From the NCBI GenBank assembly GCA_041749535.1, contig JBGTBE010000068.1:1-64000 (forward strand): a stretch of 64,000 bases of DNA, in the 5' to 3' direction. Both the position numbers and the translations under genes were made by a program. Source of the DNA: JBBQZU01 sp041749535 (GTDB taxonomy: Bacteria; Bacteroidota; Bacteroidia; Flavobacteriales_D; Cryomorphaceae). Under the pieces are notes generated by a model. It saw only the letters and a program-made list of their open reading frames with translations. It was not told where the DNA came from and searched no databases. How positions within the stretch are numbered: the stretch's first letter is position 1; every line of letters starts with the position of its first letter. This document shows, piece after piece, positions 45,481-54,926 of this stretch.

Positions 45481-46524
45481 CTATGAGATTGTAACAACCT
45501 CGCAATTTATACTGCTTTTTATTGCCGCCTCAATAATTTGCATCACGCGTATACCTTCATCGGCCGTAACAGGTTCTGTCATATTCATACGGATAGCCTT
45601 GTAAACCCCTTCATAAAACCAATGGTAATTTCCCGGTAAAGTTGGAACGGTTTTGCGAACTATTATACCATCTATTGAGGTGTGCAATATTCCCGAATCG
45701 CTTTCTGATTCTGTGCCCCAGTCTACCAGATTTGGTTTGATGCCTGCTCTGATTGCGGCATCCTGCACATCGGCGCGCGGTTTAAAAAAGCTCCCCCTAC
45801 GTCCCTGCATGACATAGGCAGGCAATACTTCTCTATTGAAATTACCTGCGTGCAATTTTACCCTGCTTCCGGGGTAGTAGAGTATGATTTCAATTTGATC
45901 ATCCACCACAGAATTTTCACGCACTATACGAATATCAGCAAATACAGCCTCAGGGTATCCGAATAGCACAATAGCCTGATCAATAAGGTGAGACCCCAAA
46001 TCCTTTAAAATTCCGGCACCGGCATTCTGGCTTTCTTTCCAATCTTTCGCGCTAATGTTTGGATTGTACCGGTCAAACCTTATTTCAGCTTCTACAATTT
46101 CCCCACACAGGTGTTTGCCTACAACATCTTTCACAGTCAGAAAATCACTGTCCCACCTGCGGTTGTGAAATACGCTGAGTTTCAAGCCTTGTGCAACAGC
46201 AATCTTTCTCAGGGTAACAGCTTCTTGTACAGTTGTTGTAAATGCCTTTTCTACAATAACGTGGATGCCGCTTTCAAGTATTCTTTTTGCATAGTGAAAA
46301 TGGGTATCTACAGGTGTATTCACAACCACAAGTTCCACGTCATCAGCGAGCAATTCATCGAGAGAATTGTAGGTATTTACAAGCGGATAGTCATTCTGAA
46401 TATTCTTTTTGCTGCGCTCCCAGGCGCCGGACAGCACGAAGCCCGGATGAAAGTCTATGAATGGTGCGTGAAAAATTTTGCCCGACATTCCATAGGAAAG
46501 AAGCGCAGTCCTGATTTCTTTCAT
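45481..46524 (-). CDS. Gfo/Idh/MocA-family oxidoreductase
   Basis: 347 residues. The N-terminal NAD(P)-binding Rossmann half begins with IRTALLSYGMSGKIFHAPFI, and the signature VEKAFTTTVQEA carries the catalytic Glu-Lys. The C-terminal alpha/beta domain contains GAGILKDLGSHLIDQAIVLFG. Closest in style to YdgJ/scyllo-inositol dehydrogenase-like members; the sugar or inositol substrate is not known. ATG at 46524 is used; the adjacent TTG codon is less likely. Confidence 0.9.
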   Translation of the reverse strand: MKEIRTALLSYGMSGKIFHAPFIDFHPGFVLSGAWERSKKNIQNDYPLVNTYNSLDELLADDVELVVVNTPVDTHFHYAKRILESGIHVIVEKAFTTTVQEAVTLRKIAVAQGLKLSVFHNRRWDSDFLTVKDVVGKHLCGEIVEAEIRFDRYNPNISAKDWKESQNAGAGILKDLGSHLIDQAIVLFGYPEAVFADIRIVRENSVVDDQIEIILYYPGSRVKLHAGNFNREVLPAYVMQGRRGSFFKPRADVQDAAIRAGIKPNLVDWGTESESDSGILHTSIDGIIVRKTVPTLPGNYHWFYEGVYKAIRMNMTEPVTADEGIRVMQIIEAAIKSSINCEVVTIS

Positions 46525-47362
46525 CAAGTGAGATTACCCATTTTCGGGCGAATTTTTAATTGCGCCTAGTGATTGATATCAGAGGCTATTGAAATTTATC
46601 TGATTCAATAATACAACAAGAATAATGAAGTTTCGTGATCTTGAAAAGCTTTTCGATGCGGTCACCGAGATCTATACCGAACACAGGTTGGATTTGAGCG
46701 GAAGCAATTTACCGAATGGGGTGTATTTTTTCAGGCTTACTACAGGGTCAGATGTGCAAGTTCAGAAGTGGGTTATGTCCAGGTAATAACTGCATGAAGC
46801 ATTACATCCGTTATTCCAGAAAAATGGACAGGGTGGCACTCGTTTTTTCTATTTTAAAGATAAGCTTGGTTCAGAAATAAATATTGGTATTATCCTGAAG
46901 AAAGTACCGCTGCATTGCAAATGTAGAAGAGCCGCTTATATAGAAAGGTAAAATCTTTACTAACCAACAGATAATAGAGTTAGACCATCTGGTAGAGATT
47001 TTGATTGTACAATGCTGAGAATTATTTCGAATAGACCATGTCTTAAAATTATACAGACTGACTTTATTTTGGAAATTTTATTTTGATGAAAAGATTGTTG
47101 TTCTTTTCCACTTAAGGTTCAGTGGTACGAGTTATTTTGAAATTTTACCAAGAGATAGTCAAATTCCCAATAATGAAAATGATTGCTTGGAAGAAATAAT
47201 TTATAGGGAAAGATGGAGTTCAAATTTAAGGTTGGGATGAAAATTGTTACGAAGGCCGAAAAAGTAAGATTTGAAAAAACGGAGTGATTAAATTACAACA
47301 AAAAGCCTCTGCGCTGCATCTGCAATGCCGCGGTATGTTCTGCTTTGAAAAGTTGCGTCAAC
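46525..47362. other. Gene-poor region with degraded coding fragments
   Basis: About 840 bp between two minus-strand genes. It contains the orphan T9SS tail at 46625-46786. Around 47020-47240 lies a roughly 75-codon open frame without a start codon (including HLRFSGTSYFEI), which looks like a decayed fragment. No RNA gene or clear terminator. Confidence 0.5.
46625..46786 (+). pseudogene. Orphan T9SS sorting-domain fragment
   Basis: A 53-codon frame whose last 30 residues read DLSGSNLPNGVYFFRLTTGS...QKWVMSR then stop. This is the unmistakable end of a type IX sorting domain. The preceding LEKLFDAVTEIY also fits such a domain, but there is no cargo or signal peptide upstream. I read it as the remnant of a deleted cargo gene. 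A reservoir of sorting tail for recombination is another possibility. Confidence 0.65.
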
Positions 47363-50300
47363 CTAACTGGGCAAGGTAATTTGAAAGATGGTCTCCCCTG
47401 GCCGGGAGGAAATGCGCAAAATTCCACCATGCGCCTTTACGATATCGTGGGTGATGCTCAACCCCAAGCCCGTGCCTTCAGTGCCTTTCTTTGTAGTGAA
47501 AAATGGCTGAAGGATTTTGTCCTTGATGGCTTCGGGAATTCCCGGTCCATTGTCAGTGATGGAGATTTCGACCTCGTTCTCGGCTGTTCCCGACTCCGCT
47601 CCAACTCCCACATTGAGGTGCGATGAAACAGTGAGTACCGCTTTGTACTCCGGGTCAGTTTTCGTTTTTTCCCGCATGGCATCAAAGGCATTGTTGGCAA
47701 GGTTAAGTATTACCCTGCTAAAGTCTTCACCAATCAAATTCACCTGTCCAAGGTTTTGATCGAGATCGAAATCGAGTTTTACGTTGATGGGATTCTTGGC
47801 AGCCCTCATGCCGTGGAAAGCCAGATTTACAAACTCAGTGATCAGGGCGTTCAAATCAGTAGGTTCCATCTTACCACTACCACCGCGGCTATGCTGGAGC
47901 ATGGATTTTACGATTCCGTCAGCGCGGGTGCCATGTTGATGTATTTTGGTGAGATTGGATTTCACATCGCCAAGAATTTCTCCAAGTTCTCTGGCTGTGC
48001 CTTTCTCAAAGGGCTTACCCAAAAGCTCCATTACCTCATCAATCAGCTCCATGCTAAGCTCTGAGAAATTGTTGACGAAATTGAGCGGATTTTTGATCTC
48101 GTGGGCGATGCCGGCCGTGAGTTGCCCTAGTGACGCCAATTTTTCCTGCTGAATGAGTTGGGTTTGGGTAGCCCGCAACTCGGTGAGCGCAATTTCGAGG
48201 CGGTCGCGTTCTTCGCGGATCATCAGGGCCTGGTGCTCCGCCGATTTCAGGTCTTCAAAACGCTTGTAAGCCAGATCGAAAACACCCGCAAAGCGAACCA
48301 ACGTGTCCACCGCATCTTTAGGCGGATCGGGTACCACGCCGGGCAGGCTGTAGCCAATCTCGCCATGGGTGGTGCGCGCCATTACGAAGGTGAGTCCGCC
48401 GATGTGGCGGATGTCATCGAGTGTGGGAGCCTGTGGATCGACCTGCTCGAAATCGCCGAGGGTAATCATTTTCTCCACGTAGTCCATGGCGGTGTCGATG
48501 TCCATTGCCAAAACATGAACGGGTTCTTCGCTTTTTTCCCAATTGGCCACAGTGGTTATATCTCCATGGATATGCCGCGGCAAGGTCATCACCATACCGA
48601 TCTTCGTTCCATCGCCCGAAGTCATAGCCTTGGCGTAGGTTTCGGGCAGCCAGCGCATGTGCCAGAAGTAGTGGGCTTCGTGGCCCAGCTTCACAAATTC
48701 AGTGCGCATGGTTACCACGATATCGAGCAAATCTGATGATTCCTGCATGGATGCTACCAGACCCCGGATGCGCTCCAGAGAGAGTTCGATGCGCGCTTCA
48801 CGCGCCTGCCCTTCGGCATTTTGCAAATCGCGAAACCGGGTGTAGGCAAATGAAAAAACCGAAGTGGCTCGTTTCAACAGGTCCCAACTCTCGCCTGATA
48901 TTTCACCGGGCGAAGCAGCTCCGATATACCCGTTGGAAAATTTATATAAATGGTAGGTGCGTTCGGGAATGGTTGCTCCATAAAAACCTTCCGGGGTAAA
49001 GACATTTGACTTTTCTCCGCAGTAGCGTATCCATTCCACCCGCTGCGCACCCTGCATCAGGATGGACGTGCGCTCAGCTTTTGAGCGGTAGAAGTCCTTC
49101 ATTTCTCTGCCCACCCAGGTGTCCTGTAGGCTTAGAGTCATCTGGTCAGTTACTGCCTTTCCGGAAGGGCTGTCTTTGATGGTAAACCAGCATTGGGTAT
49201 TTCCACTGTTTTCATCGTGGATGTATATCGAACTCGTTTCCAATTCTTCGACACCTAACGCACCCATTTCATCGCGCAGCAATTGGGCCACTTCGATGAG
49301 TTCGTCGGGGCTTTGCATGGCCAAACTTCGGGAGCGCACTTTTTCCAAAGCTGCTTCGATCTGCGATTCCCGCGCTTGTGCTTCTGCTTTTTTCAAGTCG
49401 AGAAAGCGGGTGTAAGTTTGGTCAAAAACCGTTGCAAATCGCTTGAAGATTTCCTCTTCACGGCAGGGCTCGCGGGTGATGATGACCAAATAGCCCTTGG
49501 AAAAATAGGCAGCGTGCAATTTTTGCCACTCCGGTCGTTCCATACCGGCTGCTTCCATTTCATCAAAAATGTTTTTGGCAACCGGAACTTCGATGAGCCA
49601 GTCGTAATGCTCCTGCAATTTAGCCCCATCCAGCTGAACCGTCCTGAATACATCTCCATCGAGCCAGCCTTCGTAAAGCGTGGCATGGGCATAATCGTTT
49701 ACATTGGGTAAATAGAAACCGCGTGAAAAGCCATCTTCCAGACTCAGCCACCACTCATCTTCAGCACGCTCTTTTTCGCAAAGTACAAAGCCGCAAGTCC
49801 ATAGATTGTGCACCAGCCCGTTCATTTCGGCAAAGAGCACATTGGCCACATCGGCCAATTCATCAGAACGCTGCATGCCCATGGTGCGGGAGCGTACTTT
49901 TTCAAGGGCGGCTTCGATCTTGGCTTCCCTAGCCTGGGCCTCTGCTTTTTGCAAATCGAGAAAGCGTGTATGAGATTGGCTAAAAACCTTGGCGAAGCGC
50001 TTTAGGATATCTGCTTCTTCGTCGTTGAACTTGTCGCGGGAATAACTAATGAGCTGGATGGCAATTTTGTTTACAAAGGCCGTCATCAAGGTGGCGATAG
50101 GGGCATTTAGAATGAACTGTTTTCGGTCTTCATTCAATTGCACAAAATCGGTTTGTGAAAACACATATCTGTAAAATTCATTCTTCTCTTCGGTTTTAAA
50201 ACTCTGGTGAAAGAGTTCGGCACCGCTCGCGTAGCAGGCGTGCAGTTCACGGAGCAATTTCACATCTCCATAGGGCAGGCTCCAGCTCTCCGAGATGTCC

Positions 50301-52681
50301 TGGGGGTTTGAATTCATGGCTGTCCACAGCTCCATGTTTGCATAAGGGCCATGCATGGTTACGATCTGCGTGGTGTCGATAGATACTTTGAGTTCATTGA
50401 GCTGTGTAATAATGGTATTTACCACTTTTTGCAATTCGTCGCTTCTATGCATGGCCATAGAAGCGGAACGCACCCTTTCCAGGGCGGCTTCTATTTTTGC
50501 ATCCCTTGCCTGCGCTTCTGCTTTTTGAAGATCGAGGAAGCGGGTATAGGTTTGGTCAAAAACTTTCGTAAACCGTTTGAAAACATCGTGTGCACCGGGA
50601 ATCCTTTCGTAGGTGATGAAGAGAAGAAACCCGTAGCTGAATTTGCACAGGTGGTTGATCTGATAGGTAGGAAGCGAGAGTCCGGCTTCGGCAAGTTCAT
50701 GAAAAATGGGGCCTAACTGTGGCAGTGACTTCATATGATCATAGTGGCTCTCAATGGCCTTACCACCCAGTTCCTGGGTAAAAAATGTGCGTTCACTGTG
50801 CACAAAATCGTTCCATTCATCAAAGGAATCTTCGCCGTGGTAGGGAAGCACAAATGGTTTTTGAAGCGTTCCTTCGCTGCTCATAATGCAGTTGCCGGAT
50901 CTGCCGTCTTCCAGTTCAATACAGTAACCACAGCTCCAGGCGGGTATACCCAGGGATTGTACTTCCATAAACATCAGATTGGCCACTTCGGGAAGATCGT
51001 CGCTCGACTGCATTCCCATGGTTCTTGACCGAACCTTTTCAAGCGCAGTCTCTATTTTGGCTTCACGGGCCTGGGCTTCGGCTTTTTCAATATCCCGAAA
51101 GCGACTATATGTCTGGTCGAAAACCCTGGCCAACCGTTGCAGAAAGTGTATGGTTTCCTCATCGGGCATATTATCCGAAGCGAAGGAAAGAAGCCCCATA
51201 GGAACGACCGAAGAAACGATAACCCGTCGCTTTTCCATGGGGATGTGATGGCCTGAGTTGACTACCAATTCATTTCTCTTTTCGTTGTATTCTTGGAGTG
51301 AGTCGCCAGTCAGATCAATGGTGAGAATCGGGTCTTGATTTTGCCAGGCTTCTACCAATTTTGCACTTATCGAATGAAAATCATAGGGGATGGTAGTTTT
51401 AAGAATTTCTTTTTTTTCACTTCGTCGCGCCCAGATGCTAAACGCTTCTGCATCTTTCTGGAAGATGGAAATGGACAATTGATCGGGCCGCCGTCCGAAT
51501 TTTTCGAATTCATCAAAGAGCTGAAGCGTAACACCTTCAATATCGGAGCTGTCGCGCATAGCATTTGATTGGCTGCGCAGCCTTTCCAATGCCGCTTCAA
51601 TCTGCGCTTCTTTTGCCTGCGCTTCGGCCTTTTGCAAATCCAGAAACCGTGTATAGGTCTGTTGAAATGCCTTGCCAAAGCGCATCAGTATGGCATTCTC
51701 TTCGTCTGTGAATGGCGTGCCAGAGTAATTTTCGATGTACAGTCCCACGTTGTCGAGCAATACCGTCGATATGGTGAGCGCTGGTTTATTGTAAATGTTT
51801 TGTATTGTTTCTTCAGGCATGGTCGGCATTACCGCCATCAAATCCTTATAGAATTTGTTCTTCTCTTCAAAATCGAGCAGGTTTGCAAAGAAGTTTTCAC
51901 CCCTGGATTTTGCTTCAACAAAGCTGTTCCAATGCGGAGAGTCGAAATACGGAATCGCAATCTCGGAAGGAACCCCCTGCTGATGGTCGGCCAGACAGAT
52001 GCGCATATCCTCTCTTTCCTTGTAATCGAGGATGAATCCGGCGTGATCAACGGGAATTTTCAGTCCTGCAAACTGATCGTACACAACCTGAATTACTTCA
52101 GGGAGCTCTTGGCTTTTGTGCATGGCCATGCTGCGACTTCGCACTCGTTCCAGGGCGGCTTCAATTTCCAGCTCGCGGGTTTTGTGTTCGAGTTCAATGG
52201 TACGGCGCTTCACGGCAGTGCGAAGCTCTGCGTTTTCCTTGTTGATTCGTTCAATGGCCACCGTTTCATCGCCTTCTACCATTTGGTCGGGAAGGGAGCC
52301 GTGCTGCTGGAATACCTTCCAACTCTTCGGACTCTGGCGCATCAGGGTTGACAGTCTTAACTTGGAATAAAAACGCCATTCAGCGTCCACCAAAACATAG
52401 ATATCGCAGAACTCGATGATCAGCACCTGATCGCCCACTGGTATTTCTTTCACCTGTCGGTGGCGCCGTTCGGCCTTTCCTACCACTTCGTGAAATTGGG
52501 CGGTAAGCAAGGCTATGCCCTCATCTTTGCCAAAGCTGATTTCGCTCTCGGAAGTGCCGATCAAAGAAAGCTCATCATCGATGGTGTCGGCAAACACTTC
52601 CAGATTTCCCGAAAGGTAGCTATCCCAGTACTTTTCATAAACCTGGCGGGCTTGCTTAATGGTCGTTGGGTCTGAATTCAT
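47363..52681 (-). CDS. Giant sensor histidine kinase with seven repeated sensor units
   Basis: 1772 residues, with no signal peptide or membrane helix. Residues 1-130 are an NTF2/SnoaL-like domain; 135-172 a coiled coil. Then come seven units of about 182-191 residues starting near 173, 360, 542, 729, 920, 1107 and 1297. Each begins with a helical signature like AREAKIEAALEKVRSRTMGMQ, continues with a divergent GAF-like alpha/beta domain and ends with VFDQTYTRFLDLQKAEAQ, which leads into the next unit. A final coiled coil (1478-1512) joins the kinase core with His1527 (AGIAHEIKNPLNFVNNF), N box LANNAFDAM, DNGPGI and GTGLGLSITHD. It may integrate several intracellular signals. No response regulator is adjacent. 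Confidence 0.9.
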   Translation of the reverse strand: MNSDPTTIKQARQVYEKYWDSYLSGNLEVFADTIDDELSLIGTSESEISFGKDEGIALLTAQFHEVVGKAERRHRQVKEIPVGDQVLIIEFCDIYVLVDAEWRFYSKLRLSTLMRQSPKSWKVFQQHGSLPDQMVEGDETVAIERINKENAELRTAVKRRTIELEHKTRELEIEAALERVRSRSMAMHKSQELPEVIQVVYDQFAGLKIPVDHAGFILDYKEREDMRICLADHQQGVPSEIAIPYFDSPHWNSFVEAKSRGENFFANLLDFEEKNKFYKDLMAVMPTMPEETIQNIYNKPALTISTVLLDNVGLYIENYSGTPFTDEENAILMRFGKAFQQTYTRFLDLQKAEAQAKEAQIEAALERLRSQSNAMRDSSDIEGVTLQLFDEFEKFGRRPDQLSISIFQKDAEAFSIWARRSEKKEILKTTIPYDFHSISAKLVEAWQNQDPILTIDLTGDSLQEYNEKRNELVVNSGHHIPMEKRRVIVSSVVPMGLLSFASDNMPDEETIHFLQRLARVFDQTYSRFRDIEKAEAQAREAKIETALEKVRSRTMGMQSSDDLPEVANLMFMEVQSLGIPAWSCGYCIELEDGRSGNCIMSSEGTLQKPFVLPYHGEDSFDEWNDFVHSERTFFTQELGGKAIESHYDHMKSLPQLGPIFHELAEAGLSLPTYQINHLCKFSYGFLLFITYERIPGAHDVFKRFTKVFDQTYTRFLDLQKAEAQARDAKIEAALERVRSASMAMHRSDELQKVVNTIITQLNELKVSIDTTQIVTMHGPYANMELWTAMNSNPQDISESWSLPYGDVKLLRELHACYASGAELFHQSFKTEEKNEFYRYVFSQTDFVQLNEDRKQFILNAPIATLMTAFVNKIAIQLISYSRDKFNDEEADILKRFAKVFSQSHTRFLDLQKAEAQAREAKIEAALEKVRSRTMGMQRSDELADVANVLFAEMNGLVHNLWTCGFVLCEKERAEDEWWLSLEDGFSRGFYLPNVNDYAHATLYEGWLDGDVFRTVQLDGAKLQEHYDWLIEVPVAKNIFDEMEAAGMERPEWQKLHAAYFSKGYLVIITREPCREEEIFKRFATVFDQTYTRFLDLKKAEAQARESQIEAALEKVRSRSLAMQSPDELIEVAQLLRDEMGALGVEELETSSIYIHDENSGNTQCWFTIKDSPSGKAVTDQMTLSLQDTWVGREMKDFYRSKAERTSILMQGAQRVEWIRYCGEKSNVFTPEGFYGATIPERTYHLYKFSNGYIGAASPGEISGESWDLLKRATSVFSFAYTRFRDLQNAEGQAREARIELSLERIRGLVASMQESSDLLDIVVTMRTEFVKLGHEAHYFWHMRWLPETYAKAMTSGDGTKIGMVMTLPRHIHGDITTVANWEKSEEPVHVLAMDIDTAMDYVEKMITLGDFEQVDPQAPTLDDIRHIGGLTFVMARTTHGEIGYSLPGVVPDPPKDAVDTLVRFAGVFDLAYKRFEDLKSAEHQALMIREERDRLEIALTELRATQTQLIQQEKLASLGQLTAGIAHEIKNPLNFVNNFSELSMELIDEVMELLGKPFEKGTARELGEILGDVKSNLTKIHQHGTRADGIVKSMLQHSRGGSGKMEPTDLNALITEFVNLAFHGMRAAKNPINVKLDFDLDQNLGQVNLIGEDFSRVILNLANNAFDAMREKTKTDPEYKAVLTVSSHLNVGVGAESGTAENEVEISITDNGPGIPEAIKDKILQPFFTTKKGTEGTGLGLSITHDIVKAHGGILRISSRPGETIFQITLPS

Positions 52682-52763
52682 ACTTGATATGATTTTGGTG
52701 ATCGGGTTTGGATTTTTGATTTCCTTGTCCGCCCCTCTAATAGTTCACTCATGTTGTATGGCA

Positions 52764-52806
52764 GCGCGCCAGTCCGCCCCTTCAGTGGTCGGGGGCCGGG
52801 GCTGCC
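52764..52806 (+). repeat. GC-rich palindromic-type repeat, copy A
   Basis: Begins GCGCGCCAGTCCGCCCCTTC and continues with a G-rich block GGGGGCCGGGG. It is similar to copies B and C around the DUF559 gene. Confidence 0.5.
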
Positions 52807-52862
52807 TTGCCCAGGAAGATTGTGGAAAATATGTGGGCGGAATTTGATCATAATTTGTGCAG

Positions 52863-53285
52863 TCAATTCCCACGCTCGCCCCCGAGCCCTAAAGGGGAGT
52901 CAGCGCGCAGGATTTCGTTTATAATTTCAATCGTTCTATCAAGATTGACAATGACTTCTTCATTTGCAAATCTGTATTCGGTGATTCCAAGGCTAGCTAT
53001 GTATGCTGTTCTTTCGGAATCTTTGTTCTTTTGTTCGGCAGTGAGATGATAGCCACCGTCTACTTCGATTGAAATACGGAGTTTGTGACAATAGAAATCG
53101 AGGACAAAATTTCCGAGTGGGTGTTGTCTTGTGAATTTAAATCCAGATGGTTTGGATTTTAAATATTCCCAAAGCTTTTGCTCAGCTCCAGTCATATTAT
53201 CCCTGAGTTTTCGGGCATTTTTATAAATGATAGGATTCGCGCCATTGTGCATTCCCGATATTTTAAGCGGATCTTTTTCCATCAT
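52863..53285 (-). CDS. DUF559 (Vsr-like) endonuclease-domain protein
   Basis: About 140 residues. The DUF559 core is clear: ARKLRDNMTGAEQKLWEYLK, GFKFTRQHPLGNFVLDFYCHKLRISIEVDGGYH, and RFANEEVIVNLDRTIEIINE. The Asp and Glu residues of a PD-(D/E)xK/Vsr-type nuclease fold are present (VLDFYC, IEVDGG). The C-terminal residues SPLGLGGERG are encoded by repeat copy B, so the repeat supplies the end of the gene. ATG at 53285 or 53282 is preferred over a TTG at 53312 that lies in repeat copy C. Such genes are scattered and probably mobile. Confidence 0.82.
   Translation of the reverse strand: MMEKDPLKISGMHNGANPIIYKNARKLRDNMTGAEQKLWEYLKSKPSGFKFTRQHPLGNFVLDFYCHKLRISIEVDGGYHLTAEQKNKDSERTAYIASLGITEYRFANEEVIVNLDRTIEIINEILRADSPLGLGGERGN
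52867..52908 (-). repeat. GC-rich palindromic-type repeat, copy B (inverted)
   Basis: Read on the minus strand it runs TGCGCGCTGACTCCCCTTTA and then GGGCTCGGGGGCGAG, matching copy C in opposite orientation. It overlaps the 3' end of the DUF559 gene. Confidence 0.55.
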
Positions 53286-53303
53286 ATCTTGTTTTGTGGG
53301 AGG

Positions 53304-53356
53304 TGTGCGCAAGCCCGCCTCTTTAGGGGTTGGGGGTCGCGGTGGCCCTGGGCGGG
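53304..53356 (+). repeat. GC-rich palindromic-type repeat, copy C
   Basis: Runs TGTGCGCAAGCCCGCCTCTT, then TAGGGGTTGGGGGTCGCGG, and ends with CCCTGGGCGGGC. Copies B and C flank the DUF559 gene as inverted repeats. Confidence 0.55.
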
Positions 53357-53388
53357 CATTTTTTGGCGGATGGTGCGGAAGAATCGGA

Positions 53389-54180
53389 TCATTTTGTTAT
53401 ATCGATTTCTTGTTCAATAAATTGGATGGTCTTCTCGATTTCACTAACTGTCGCTGTACAATTGTTGCGCATACCCCTGTTATTCAAAATGGCGAGTTTC
53501 AGCCCGTTCAGAAATGCCTGGTCGTTGAGTAGCACGGCCCATTGCTGTCTCAATGAAGCCAGTTGGGCATCACTGACATCCACTTTCTTCAACACAGTGT
53601 TTGTGACCACTAAATTGTCGAAATCAAAAATGGTGAATTGATCTTTCAGGAATACTGAACGATCATAAAGATACATGTCGTATTCCCTGCGCATATGGGC
53701 CGTATGCACGTCGAGATTCTGGTACTGTTGAGCAACGTCGAGTAACATGAATTTGATGGAATCGTTGGTGATGAAGCTTAGGTTGCCCGAGCCAATCAGT
53801 TCGTCGATCGTTTTGGTGCTGGGCACGAAGGTGTTCCAGCGAAATACATTCCATGCCAGAGAGTCTAGGTACATCATCTCCGAAGTTGTCACTGGGGGCA
53901 GGCTGTTCAGTAAAAGCCATGCGGAAGATGATTTCCGTTCCTTGTCTTCAATGAATGCAGCAAGTTTGTTCAGGTCCACTGCAAAGTCGGCCTTTAAGCC
54001 ATTCAGGTATTTTATTTCGCGGGCTCTATTGGTCTTTTCATTGTTCCAATTGTTGATCTGCAAAGCGATCAGGATGCCAATGACCACCAATACGATTTCG
54101 CCGATGGCATAAATGAGATAGCGGGTAAATCGATTCTGCGCGAGCAGGTTTTGGCGAATGGTTCTGAAGAGTCTTATCAT
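53389..54180 (-). CDS. DUF6090 family membrane protein (third of three)
   Basis: 263 residues. It begins with the family signature MIRLFRTIRQNLLAQNRFTR, directly followed by a single transmembrane helix (IYAIGEIVLVVIGILIALQINNW). A helical extracytoplasmic domain of about 210 residues follows (LNGLKADFAVDLNKLAAFIED...). Function is unknown. Its start overlaps the stop of the second copy by 4 bp, so three paralogues are translated in series. Confidence 0.85.
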   Translation of the reverse strand: MIRLFRTIRQNLLAQNRFTRYLIYAIGEIVLVVIGILIALQINNWNNEKTNRAREIKYLNGLKADFAVDLNKLAAFIEDKERKSSSAWLLLNSLPPVTTSEMMYLDSLAWNVFRWNTFVPSTKTIDELIGSGNLSFITNDSIKFMLLDVAQQYQNLDVHTAHMRREYDMYLYDRSVFLKDQFTIFDFDNLVVTNTVLKKVDVSDAQLASLRQQWAVLLNDQAFLNGLKLAILNNRGMRNNCTATVSEIEKTIQFIEQEIDITK

Positions 54181-54926
54181 TGGTTTTTTAAATAAATATC
54201 GATATGCTTTATAAGATTATTGGAATTTTTAAGTGAATATTCCATTTCATCCTTTGTAAGTGTAAATAGGAGTCTTTTGAAATTACTGATGCCTTGAAAT
54301 TTAGCAGCCAAATCGTTGGGACTAAATTTAGTCCAGACCAAAGAGTCAATAAGGTGACCTTGATCGTGTATGGATGTTGAACCGAAAGTATAGGTGCCAA
54401 CATAATCGGTTAGCTTGTTTCTATAGTCGGTGGTGATTTTTTCGACCCGTTCGGTACGATTAAATTTTCCGTTGTAGAAATTTTTTATCTGAGCTTTTAA
54501 GGAATCAGGAAGTTCTTCGATGAGATCCGTTGCAATCAGGCTATTGTAAGCGTTTGTATGATAGAAAATTTGTTCGTTCCAGTTGGGGTTGAATTCGTGC
54601 CTCGCTATGTTTACCATCGTGTCAATTGTAGCCTTTGGTTGTGCAATGCGTTTTCTTGATGATTCATTTAACTCATATTGGTCTTTGACTTCCTTAAGGT
54701 TCTCGTGAATTGACAAATTGTCCTGTATAAGGTCATCTCTTAAGGCCGTTAATGAATTTGTTATTTTAATAGATGTCTTACGGTTTTCATTCCAATTATT
54801 GATATTCAATGCAATCAAAATCCCTATGACTACCAGGATAATCTCCCCAATGGCATATTTGAGATATTTCGATGTTTTGCCTTCTGCAAGCAGGTTTTGG
54901 CGGATGATTCTGAAAAAGCGTATCAT
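54177..54926 (-). CDS. DUF6090 family membrane protein (second of three)
   Basis: 249 residues with the same architecture: MIRFFRIIRQNLLAEGKTSKYLKYAIGEI plus one membrane helix, then a helical domain (SLTALRDDLIQDNLSIHENLKEVKDQYEL). The membrane region is well conserved among the three copies, while the outer domains have diverged. It overlaps both neighbours by 4 bp. The codon mix is more AT-rich than in its neighbours. Confidence 0.85.
   Translation of the reverse strand: MIRFFRIIRQNLLAEGKTSKYLKYAIGEIILVVIGILIALNINNWNENRKTSIKITNSLTALRDDLIQDNLSIHENLKEVKDQYELNESSRKRIAQPKATIDTMVNIARHEFNPNWNEQIFYHTNAYNSLIATDLIEELPDSLKAQIKNFYNGKFNRTERVEKITTDYRNKLTDYVGTYTFGSTSIHDQGHLIDSLVWTKFSPNDLAAKFQGISNFKRLLFTLTKDEMEYSLKNSNNLIKHIDIYLKNQ

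Noticed and set aside
47363..52681. CRISPR-like or DNA-repeat explanation for the repeated signatures in the giant kinase gene
   Set aside because: The similarity is at protein level with units of about 560 bp and a continuous reading frame. There are no short identical repeats with spacers.
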